From Methylomonas sp. (GTDB taxonomy: Bacteria > Pseudomonadota > Gammaproteobacteria > Methylococcales > Methylomonadaceae), in contig NZ_JALOBS010000009.1 of the NCBI RefSeq assembly GCF_023228165.1, positions 95,968 through 159,967 on the forward strand: 64,000 bases of DNA. Direction: 5' to 3'. A program made the translations under genes and the position numbers. Shown in pieces: positions 51,610-60,443 of the stretch. The notes beneath the pieces are model-generated. The model made no database searches, had not been told where the DNA came from, and saw only the letters and a program-made list of their open reading frames with translations. Positions within the stretch are counted from its first letter, which is position 1, and each line of letters begins with the position of its first letter.

Positions 51610-52053
51610 ATGAGCGACCCGATGGACTTTGCGCGGCATCGTCTGCTGCTGATGTATAAAGGCGATATCAGCGCCCTGGTCATGTTCGCCCAGCAATCCA
51701 ACGGCAGCGTTTGTTTTCCGGAAGCCTTGCCGGCCTTGTCCAGCCCGCTGGAGCCGGAAGAGTTTGCGGAAGTTAAAGTCAATATCCTTCCCTCGGTACT
51801 GGTCAATCAAATCAACCAATTGTTGCAGCTGGATAATGATTTACTGCGTGTCGAAGCGGGTTTTAGCGAACAAATCGATACGCCCGGTGGCATCATAACA
51901 GTGCACATGGCCCGCTTTACCTTGCTGGACCCACCCCATCAGTTAATGCAAAGCCGCGACTGCCGGATGCGCACCCTGCCGGAACTGCGCGGCCGGCCAC
52001 CGGCGGAAATGGAATTACTGAGACGGGCTTACACTACAATGATGGAAGGCTGA
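51610..52053 (+). CDS. Nif-cluster hypothetical protein, 147 aa
   Basis: The protein has 147 residues from the ATG at 51610, four bases after the DUF364 stop. The longer frame from 51421 would overlap that gene. I do not recognise a family. It is a mixed alpha/beta protein with L-L-M-Y-K-G-D and an F-T-L-L-D-P-P segment, and a C-terminal R-R-A-Y-T-T-M-M helix. It has only two Cys residues (about 34 and 121) and no signal or membrane segment. The next gene begins two bases later, so it is coupled to the Fe-S protein. Confidence 0.6.
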   Translation: MSDPMDFARHRLLLMYKGDISALVMFAQQSNGSVCFPEALPALSSPLEPEEFAEVKVNILPSVLVNQINQLLQLDNDLLRVEAGFSEQIDTPGGIITVHMARFTLLDPPHQLMQSRDCRMRTLPELRGRPPAEMELLRRAYTTMMEG

Positions 52054-52054
52054 G

Positions 52055-53311
52055 ATGTTCGATTTTATGGAGATGGATTTCAACGCCGCCGGCAAAACCA
52101 GCCAACCCATCGGCAGCGGCCCGTATATCCCCGATGCCGCTGAATGCATGCGTTGCGGCATGTGCGTCGGCAGCTGCCCGACCTTTCGGCTGTTTCAAAT
52201 CGACGAAGAAACGCCTCGGCGGCGGATTCGTAGCATCAGCAAGCTATTGGTCGAAAACCAGCCTCTCAGCGATATGGAACATCAACACCTGCATAATTGC
52301 CTGCAGTGCCGAGCCTGCGAATCGGTCTGTCCCAGCCGCATGGCCTATGGCAACTTATTCGATCAGGCTCAGGCAGCCTTGCAAACCCCACGGAATTGGC
52401 TGGCGAAACTGGCTTTCCGCGTCATAGAGCAAAAACGCCGGCGCAACCGTTTAATGCCGCTGTTGGGCCTTTATCTAAAATCCGGCATGCGGAAACCGTT
52501 ACGCAAAACCGGCTGGTTGAAAAAACTGCGGCTGGCCGAAGCGGAAGCACTGCTTACCCCACCCGCTTTAACCCCTTTAAAGCCGGCTTACCCGACTGCC
52601 GTAAACCGACGCGGCAGCGTGGCCTTGTTTACCGGTTGCATTGCAGAGCAATTCGATCGTGATACTTTGTTAGCCAGTATCACACTATTGAATGCCATCG
52701 GCTTTGAGGTCTCCGTGCCGCCGCGACAAGGCTGCTGTGGCGCCATTCATCAACACAACGGCCAAGCTGCCGCAGGCTTGATTGCCAACAATCTGCAAGT
52801 CTTTAATGCATTGCCCGTCGACGCAGTGATCCACACCGCTAGCGGCTGCGGCGCCATGCTGAGCGAATACCGGGCCGAGGATGAACAAGCCGTGCAACTG
52901 TTCAGCAACCGTTTGGCCGACATTAATGAATTTTTATTACAACATTGGCCGGAAGATTTGGTATTGAAGCCGGTCGATAGCAGCGTGGCCGTGCATGAAC
53001 CCTGCAGCCAGCGCAACCTGCTGAAAAACCAACACGCGGTCTATGCCTTGCTGGACAAAATACCGGGCTTGTCGGTCGCGCCGCTGCCGGACAATCAAAT
53101 TTGTTGCGGGGCCGGCGGCAGCTATATGCTGAGCCACCCGGAGAATGCCAAGGCACTAAGAAGCCTAAAAACCCAAGCCATTAGCGCATCCGCCGCGCGG
53201 ATGCTGGTGAGTAGTAATTTCGGTTGTATGTGTTTTCTGAATGCCGACCCGGCCTTGAACGAGCAAAAATTTGTGCATCCCCTGCAACTGTTAGCCGCAT
53301 CCTTGCCTTGA
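52055..53311 (+). CDS. GlcF-like (Fe-S)-binding protein with CCG domains
   Basis: The 418-residue protein has two [4Fe-4S] motifs, C-M-R-C-G-M-C-V-G-S-C-P (about residue 29) and C-L-Q-C-R-A-C-E-S-V-C-P (about 87). Two CCG domains follow with G-C-C-G-A-I-H near 227 and I-C-C-G-A-G-G near 350. This is the GlcF/LutA/HdrB-like architecture, which takes electrons from flavin subunits. The usual flavoprotein partner (GlcD/GlcE) is absent from the cluster. In this setting an electron-transfer or redox-enzyme role tied to nitrogenase is likely. No terminator is visible after it. Confidence 0.85.
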   Translation: MFDFMEMDFNAAGKTSQPIGSGPYIPDAAECMRCGMCVGSCPTFRLFQIDEETPRRRIRSISKLLVENQPLSDMEHQHLHNCLQCRACESVCPSRMAYGNLFDQAQAALQTPRNWLAKLAFRVIEQKRRRNRLMPLLGLYLKSGMRKPLRKTGWLKKLRLAEAEALLTPPALTPLKPAYPTAVNRRGSVALFTGCIAEQFDRDTLLASITLLNAIGFEVSVPPRQGCCGAIHQHNGQAAAGLIANNLQVFNALPVDAVIHTASGCGAMLSEYRAEDEQAVQLFSNRLADINEFLLQHWPEDLVLKPVDSSVAVHEPCSQRNLLKNQHAVYALLDKIPGLSVAPLPDNQICCGAGGSYMLSHPENAKALRSLKTQAISASAARMLVSSNFGCMCFLNADPALNEQKFVHPLQLLAASLP

Positions 53312-53374
53312 TCTCTTGATAGTAAATACCAAACGGTTTGCGGCGTCCCTGCCCGCAAATCCGATTACCTGCGA

Positions 53375-53671
53375 TTATTCGGCCATCAACGCCAGCCGAT
53401 TTTGCAGCTCAACCGCCACCAGGGCATCATAATGTCGACGCAATACCGAGTCGGTTGGACGTGGAAACAGCTCGGCTTCTACTTCGGTTTTTAAGTGCAT
53501 TAAAAACGTGTAGCTTTCCGCGGATTTGCCGGACTGAATCACGCTGGGCGCGGACGGGCCGTCTTGGCGGGATTCGGATTGGGTAAAATACCGAACACAA
53601 TTAGCGAACGGGGTATATAGGCATGCCGCGAATAAAAACAGCATCATGGCCAATACAACGATTTCAAACAT
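53375..53671 (-). CDS. Hypothetical protein with one N-terminal membrane helix
   Basis: The 98-residue protein has one membrane-like helix (about residues 3-22), a polar linker and a charged C-terminal helix. It converges on the GlcF-like gene. I recognise no family, and it may be a small inner-membrane protein. A GAGG-like site lies before the ATG, which supports it as a gene. Confidence 0.5.
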   Translation of the reverse strand: MFEIVVLAMMLFLFAACLYTPFANCVRYFTQSESRQDGPSAPSVIQSGKSAESYTFLMHLKTEVEAELFPRPTDSVLRRHYDALVAVELQNRLALMAE

Positions 53672-54211
53672 ATCAACACCTCACGACGAGAAAATAAATT
53701 GCCGATCCGGCTTGCACGTTTTGAGCATAACGGCACGGCCCGGCACTTGCCTAAAAGCAATTAAAATGCCAGCTCCATAATTAATAAGACGTTGATTTAT
53801 AAGGCAATATAATCGTCATGTTTTTTAACAAATGGGGTTTTGGTCCATTTTGTAGTAAAAACACCAATAACCTTACAAAGTAAGCAGAAATAACACAAAA
53901 TATGAGCTGCGAAAATCTATTGCTTACCTACTCTGTATATCGGCGTTTAATTCCTTCCGCGTTACGCTAACGTTGATAATAGACAAATGACTCCCCTGCA
54001 GATGCACTGAGAATTCGCGTTAAAATGATTTTTCAGGATTTAGGCAGGCAATCCTTAACAAGTTTCCATAAGGATTTAAATTGTAAGTATTGGTATCTTG
54101 GCTTGTTAAATTAAACTGTTAATTACAGAGCTTGTGTTCCACATCATCTACTTTCGTCAGACAGACAAAACAATCACTATAAACAGCATTTCGCTAGAGG
54201 CCGATTAAGCC
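53672..54211. other. Intergenic, nothing recognised
   Basis: This 540-base AT-rich interval lies between divergent genes. I found no gene or clear repeat. It should hold the promoters of both flanking genes; no sigma-54 match is evident. Confidence 0.4.
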
Positions 54212-56617
54212 ATGGAAGATCATTTTCACGCCGATTTTTATGGCTTTGTGATAGACAGCGAGCTAGGCCTTTCCTTTGCCGGCAAGCCCGTCGGCCTGCA
54301 CCCTAAGGAATTCAACATGCTGCTTGAACTGGTGAAGCATGCCGGCAAACGAGTCTCCAAGGATGATTTAATCGCCAGAGTCTGGAATAACACCCCCACC
54401 TCGGATGAAAGTATCTCCCGTTGTCTGTCTATATTGAAATCGACGCTACGCCAGACAAGCCCCGGCACGGAATTATTGATAAAAACCGAATATGGGCAGG
54501 GTTATCGTTTTATCGGTCAAATCGGCAAACCGGCAACATTTGTCAATGAAGAAAACTTTTTTTTGTTGATCAATACCACTAGAAACTTAATTACGTTAAA
54601 GGATGGACAAAGCCGATGGCAAATTGCAAACAACGCCTGTCTAGAGCTATACGGATTAGTCGGAAAAGCGTGGCAAGGCAAGACCTGCGCTGAACTGACC
54701 GCTATTTGCGATGAGAAATGCCGCCACTATTTTGAAATTAGCCAACAATTTGATAAGCAGGCATGGCAAACGGGACAACCCGTTGAATTGACCCTGTCGA
54801 CCCCCCCGTCGAAAGAAAACAACCTGTACCGTAGCCGTGTGTTTGAAATGATTAAAACACCTATTTTCGAAGCAAACGGCAGCCGTAAAGCCTTAATCAC
54901 TTTGGGGCAAGAAATTACAGACCGGCTGGAAAATGAGCGGCAGGGACGTCTGATGAGCAAAGTGCTGTCGAATAGCGATGAGGCCGTATTGATCAGCGAT
55001 CAACACAACAACATCGTTTATGTCAATGATGCTTTCACACAAATAACCGGCTATACCTTAAATGAAGTAGCCAATAAAAATCCGCGTATTCTGTCTTCCG
55101 GCCGGCATGATAAAGCGTTTTACCAGGAGATGTGGCAACACATCCTTACCGAAGGCACCTGGCATGGCGAAATATTGGATAGGCGCAAAAACGGTGAAAT
55201 CTATCCTAAATGGCTGAATATCAGCACGGTGCATGATAGCGACGGCACCTTATGTAATTATGTTGCAATCTTTAGCGATATTTCCAAACGTAAAGCCGAT
55301 GAAGCCATGCTCACTTTCCTGGCTTATCACGATCCTCTGACAAAATTGCCTAACCGTCTTTTGTTGCGCGACCGATTTGATCAAGCGGTGGGCATAACCC
55401 ACAGGCACGATGCCGGTTCTGTAGCCCTGCTTTATCTGGATTTGGATCAATTTAAAAACATTAATGACACTTTGGGACATGAAATTGGTGATCGCCTGCT
55501 AATAGCCACGGCCAAGCGTTTAGAAGCCAACGTGCGGGAGGTTGATACTGTCTGCCGCTTGGGCGGCGATGAGTTTGTCATTGTGCTCACTGATATGCCG
55601 GATTCTCATTCAGTATCGCTGGTGGCGCAGAACATTCTTATCCATCTGGGCGAAGTATTTGAAATCGATGAATATCGGCTGACCACAACTGCCAGCATAG
55701 GTATTGCCCTGTATTCCGTTGATAGCGATGATTTTGAAACCTTGTTAAATCTAGCGGACGCGGCGATGTATCACGCCAAAGACAGTGGTCGCAATACCTA
55801 TCGATTCTATACCGATAAATTGAATATCGATGCGATGGAACGCTTGCGCTTGCGTAACGGATTGGCGAATGCTCTACTGAAACAACAGTTTGTTTTGTAT
55901 TACCAACCGCAATTTAATTTGAGCAGTTCTCAATTGGTTGGGATAGAAGCATTGATACGCTGGAATCACCCGGAAAAAGGCCTGATGCTGCCCGATAAAT
56001 TTATCCCGCTTGCCGAACAGACCGGACAAATCGTTCCGATTGGCGAATGGGTGATAAACGAAGCCTGCAGGCAGGCAAAGGCTTGGCAAAACCAAGGCTA
56101 TGCACCGGTCAGAGTGGCTATCAATTTATCATCGCTTCATTTCAAACGTGGCGACGTTATCAAAATGATTACCGGCCTGGCTCAACAGCACGATCTAGAC
56201 CCTCAATATATAGAACTGGAACTCACCGAAGCCATCATGCTTCAGGATGTTGATTATATTATGGAAATTATGAAAAAATTCAAGATGTTACACTTCACAT
56301 TATCCATAGACGACTTCGGTACAGGCTATTCAAGCCTGGCGTTTTTAAAACGGTTTCGTGTCGATAAACTTAAAATTGATAATTCATTTATCCGTAATTT
56401 GGAAGTGGACGACCGTGATCTTGCCATCATTCGTTCAGTTATCCAGTTAGCGAATGGGTTTGATATGCGAACCATCGCGGAAGGCTTGGAAACCCAAGGA
56501 CAACTTGACATTTTGCGGCGGGAAGGATGCCAGGACGGGCAAGGTTATTTTTTTAGTTACCCACTACCCGCCGACCAAGTCACAAAATATCTGCATCCCG
56601 GCCCGGTTCCAGGCTAG
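54212..56617 (+). CDS. OmpR-type DNA-binding domain fused to PAS-PAS-GGDEF-EAL
   Basis: The 801-residue protein starts with a winged helix (about residues 10-100) of the OmpR/PhoB type: L-x-P-K-E-F-N-M-L-L-E-L and Y-G-Q-G-Y-R-F, with no receiver domain before it. A PAS-like region (about 112-235) and a second PAS with PAC (about 250-365) follow. The GGDEF domain has an intact G-G-D-E-F at 451-455. The EAL domain has E-A-L at 579-581, plus E-L-T-E-A and I-D-D-F-G-T-G-Y-S-S-L. Both enzyme sites look intact. Direct coupling of a DNA-binding domain to c-di-GMP synthesis and breakdown is unusual. No membrane segment is present. Confidence 0.9.
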   Translation: MEDHFHADFYGFVIDSELGLSFAGKPVGLHPKEFNMLLELVKHAGKRVSKDDLIARVWNNTPTSDESISRCLSILKSTLRQTSPGTELLIKTEYGQGYRFIGQIGKPATFVNEENFFLLINTTRNLITLKDGQSRWQIANNACLELYGLVGKAWQGKTCAELTAICDEKCRHYFEISQQFDKQAWQTGQPVELTLSTPPSKENNLYRSRVFEMIKTPIFEANGSRKALITLGQEITDRLENERQGRLMSKVLSNSDEAVLISDQHNNIVYVNDAFTQITGYTLNEVANKNPRILSSGRHDKAFYQEMWQHILTEGTWHGEILDRRKNGEIYPKWLNISTVHDSDGTLCNYVAIFSDISKRKADEAMLTFLAYHDPLTKLPNRLLLRDRFDQAVGITHRHDAGSVALLYLDLDQFKNINDTLGHEIGDRLLIATAKRLEANVREVDTVCRLGGDEFVIVLTDMPDSHSVSLVAQNILIHLGEVFEIDEYRLTTTASIGIALYSVDSDDFETLLNLADAAMYHAKDSGRNTYRFYTDKLNIDAMERLRLRNGLANALLKQQFVLYYQPQFNLSSSQLVGIEALIRWNHPEKGLMLPDKFIPLAEQTGQIVPIGEWVINEACRQAKAWQNQGYAPVRVAINLSSLHFKRGDVIKMITGLAQQHDLDPQYIELELTEAIMLQDVDYIMEIMKKFKMLHFTLSIDDFGTGYSSLAFLKRFRVDKLKIDNSFIRNLEVDDRDLAIIRSVIQLANGFDMRTIAEGLETQGQLDILRREGCQDGQGYFFSYPLPADQVTKYLHPGPVPG

Positions 56618-56956
56618 CATTTTCGTATCCATTCAAACCCCTTTCAAACACAGCCGCGGACGCAAATAGGCACACGCCTACTCCCGTCTCATTCTACCTG
56701 TAGCACAAACCCAAGCTTGTAACGTACACACAATCAAAGCAATTCAGGCATTAAAAAAATGCCGTCGATTCATGCCAATAAAAACCTAACATTGCCTATC
56801 TGCGAGAAAGACTTAGGCGTCTCCATAGCCGCACGGATTGATTCAAAAAAATTTCGGCCAATTACCTTAACTCTAATAATGTAATGATTTTGTAACATTT
56901 CCATTATCAAAGATTAATGCCTCCTGTGCCGATCTAATTATCTAAGAGAAGAATTT
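56618..56956. other. Intergenic, nothing recognised
   Basis: These 339 bases separate the wHTH-GGDEF-EAL gene from the MASE1 pseudogene on the same strand. I found no gene, clear hairpin or repeat. Confidence 0.4.
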
Positions 56957-58645
56957 TTGAGCCTTAACTCCACCTATCGGATAGCTAACCTGTTACGGCT
57001 CGCTGGATTGGCGATGGCTTATGTTACCAGCGCATATTTGATGGCAATTCCATCTATCATCAATCACCATGGCACGGTTATTTGGATGCCTAATGGCGTT
57101 GCGCTTGCCATTATGTTGATTTCAGGACGGCAAACCTGGCCTGGAATAATCATAGGCTCGCTAGCCGCGGGATTAGTCCTTGAACCATTATCGATTGCGG
57201 TGTCCATAGCCTTCGCGAATGCTTTGGAAGTTTATTGCGCATCAGGCTTAATCAAAACCTACAACCGCGATTTCGATAGCGACTCACTGAGCACTAGCGA
57301 CTTCATCACCCTCTTCGTCGTCACACCGTTAACCTCCTGCATTAGTGCGCTATTCGGCAGTTTCGCCCAGGGCTACCTTGGCCTTTTGGGGACGGACAAG
57401 CTACTTGTTAACGTTTTTCATTGGTGGCAAGCCGACATATTGGGTATTGTTGTTTGCACGCCTTTTGTACTGGTCTGGCGGCATCTACCCAGCGGATGGT
57501 TTAATCGCACCAAGCGTATATTCGAAACACTTATTTATATCCTGCTGTCATTTATCGTTTCCATGATGCTATTTTTGGATTTATTTAAGGAAACTTTCGG
57601 CGAGCTTTCGCGCGGGTACTGGGTATTTCTGCTGATTTTATGGGGAGCATTTCGATTCGGCTGCCATGGGGGTAACACTGCTTTTAATGATGGTCGCCGC
57701 CATTGGCTATCTGGGTAGTGATCTAAATACCGGTTTTTTTTGCGAAAAACCAGCAACGCAGCTTACAAAATTTTTGGTGTTACCTGCTAGTCATAGCGGT
57801 TACCGGCATTTTGATGGCGCTAAATGTAAGTACTCGCCAGCAAGTCGAACAAGCTCTTCGGTTGAAAACAGAAGAGTTGGACGCTTATTTCAATAATGCC
57901 TTGGATTTGTGCTGTATTGCGGATATGCAGAGATACTTTCGTAAAATGAATGTTCGCTGGCAACAACTACTGGGCTATAGCGTAACCGAACTTAAAAGCA
58001 AACCCTTTTTAGAATTTGTGCATCCAGAGGATGTCCCTGCCACTAAAGAGGCCATGACAGTTCTTTCCGCGTCAACCTCGATGAATAATTTCGTGAACCG
58101 ATATCGGCATCAAGACGGTTCATGGCGCTGGATTCAATGGAACGCTTGCCCTAAGGGAGATCTTATCTACGCTGCGGCCCGCGACATAACCGAGCAAAAA
58201 ATTGCGGAAGACGAGCTACGCCTAGCCGCCTTGGTATAGCAAAATAGCAGCGAGGCCATGATGATCACCGACGAAGAAAATCGCATCATCTCCATTAATC
58301 CGGCCTTTACTACCTGCACGGGTTACACCACAATAGACGTCCTTGGCAAAAATCCCGGAATTCTCAGTTCCGGCAGACAATCACCGGCCTTTTACAAAGC
58401 CATGTGGCATGCGCTAAACACAACGGGCCGTTGGCAAGGCGAAATTTATAATCGGCGCAAAAATTCCGATACTTACATGGAATGGGTCATTATCAATACG
58501 GTTTTCAATGACGACGGCACGGTACATAGGCGGGTCGCACTGTTTTCCGATATTACCGAAAAGAAAAAATCCGAGGAACTCATTTGGTTTCAAGCCAATT
58601 ACGACCCATTGACACACTTGCCGAATCGCCGCCTGTTTATTGATC
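56957..58645 (+). pseudogene. Broken MASE1-PAS-PAS-GGDEF signalling gene
   Basis: The first 240 codons encode a MASE1 sensory membrane domain with about eight hydrophobic segments. The frame is then lost at a run of five G (57668-57672) and again at a run of eight T (57734-57741). Past these, a PAS domain continues to a TAG stop at 58237-58239, and a second PAS runs on to the first residues of a GGDEF domain (Y-D-P-L-T-H-L-P-N-R-R). An IS element begins at 58646. Restoring the site by removing the IS gives only a few more residues before a stop, so most of the GGDEF domain was already lost. The second PAS is related to the one in the preceding gene. Confidence 0.85.
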
Positions 58646-60352
58646 CCTGAATCCGTGACTCCGCATATTGCCTGACATTTTATCTTGCTGCCTATTCCAA
58701 AATTCGCTTGGTTTAAAAGTGCGTTCCTTGCAATCGAGTTTGACGGCCGGAAATTTACCCTATTATCAGGCGCATTTTCCCGGGCGGGATAAAGTGGCTG
58801 GATTTTAAACGAAGGATTCTCTCACCGCTGTGTTTCGCAGTGATGGATTGCGGGCTGTCGATGCTGGATCAATCAGTCGCTAGCCGACGGCGAGTTTGGC
58901 GTAGGTGGCTTCAAAGGCGATGAAGCCGGGACAGGCCTGCGAGAACCGGAGTTTTAAACGGTGACCCGTACGAATGAGTCGCGCAGCCAGATACATGAGT
59001 TCCTGAATCACGGTTTTGATACGGCGCCGTTTGGCGGGATGCCGGATAGGACTTTGTTCACCGAGCAAGCCAATCAGGCCGATCCAGCGCAGGATATTGT
59101 ACCCTGAAGGGCATAAATAGCTGTAAGCGCTGAGCGTCATGATCAGGTCATTGGTGGCGAATTTGCCGGACGGCAGGCGCTCGATATCCAGATCAGTTTT
59201 GAATTCGCTGTGGAATTGTTCGGCGGTGGCATGGTCGCGATAGAGGGCGATGATCCGTTCATCGTCATACTCGGCTGCATCAAGACTGCTCCACCAGCCT
59301 TCGATTTCGATGTCGGGCATCAGCAGCAGTTGGCCTTGCGGTGTCATCGTGCGCTCGGTAATTTGCACTTGTGCCCTGTGGATATGACCCGGCGGCAGGT
59401 ATAGGTTTTGCCGTGTCGGCTGTGTTGTTCCATGACACTGAACAAGGCAACGCGTTTGCCTTCGCGCGGAGCAGTCCTTTCACCGCGTTGTTCCGCGTAG
59501 GCTAGTCAGGCGTCTTTATCCTGTTTGCGCGGATTCCATTTGATGATGAAATCCACCCGGTCGGCTGCGTGTAACACGATACGATTGTCGAGTGCATCAT
59601 GACCGCCGTCCAAGCGCACCAGTAAAGGTAAAGCCGTCAAGCGTTTCGCCGCTGCCAGCTCGCGTTCCAGCGCATAGCGGAATTCATACTGGCAATGCTG
59701 CTTGCCTTCGCGCAGTTCATTGCCGATGCACCAACCTTCTTTGCCCAAGTAGAGGGCAATCGGGGCGTACCCATCAAAACCTTTATAGGTTCTGGAAACG
59801 CCTTCCTTACGGGTTTTTTCGTTGTTCATGGGGTAAACATCGATATCCAGCGCGACATGCCCGGTGGCAAACGGCGTCACCGGCACCTGGGCGTGGGCCA
59901 GAAAATCGATGTTGCTGTGATAAACGATCGGCAACAAGGCGTCGGCATGTTCGTCCAAGCGTTGTCTGAGACGGGCGCTGGACGGCACGTGCTGAATCGA
60001 CAACGCGGCCTTGAAATAGTCGTCATTACGATGGTTTTCGATGGCTTCGAAATCGCTTTTGCCCAGACAAAGGGTGCCGATAGTGCTTTTGATAATATCC
60101 GCATGAGAATGCAGTGTGGTAGTGGAATGCCTTTTTCCAAGGCCTGATTAAGCTTGCCATACCGATTTAAACATAAACCGACCAAGGCTAATCCGGAATG
60201 GCTGGTATAAAATTCAGTTTCGGATTGATCCAGGATAAACCGCTGCATGACTCACTCGCTGGTTGAAAAATGGAATAGGCGTATTATCCAAAAATAGGCC
60301 TTCTAAATCATTAAGATAGGGGCATTTTCGGCTTTTTAAGTCACGGATTCAG
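58646..60352. mobile_element. IS1380-family insertion sequence (decayed)
   Basis: The element is about 1.7 kb. Terminal inverted repeats are CTGAATCCGTGACT (58647-58660) and its complement (60339-60352). GATC occurs on both sides of the junctions (58642-58645 and 60352-60355), a likely four-base target duplication, though it overlaps the last base of the right repeat. The single transposase gene inside is broken. Confidence 0.85.
58880..60248 (-). pseudogene. IS1380-family DDE transposase, broken
   Basis: Pieces in different frames add up to a full-length transposase. The first acidic residue lies in A-L-D-I-D-V-Y-P-M-N-N, the second in V-R-L-D-G-G-H-D, and the Glu in Q-F-H-S-E-F-K-T-D. Breaks are a frameshift near 60115 after the N-terminal 45 residues, a TGA at 59506-59508 where the family has a Trp codon (A-W-L-A), and a frameshift near 59395. 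It cannot make an active enzyme. Confidence 0.88.
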
Positions 60353-60443
60353 ATCAATCACTAAATTAGTAGACCTGTCTTGTATGCCACATACTAATTA
60401 TGTTAGAGCAATACTTCGTGTAAATTCCAGAAGTTGCGATTAA

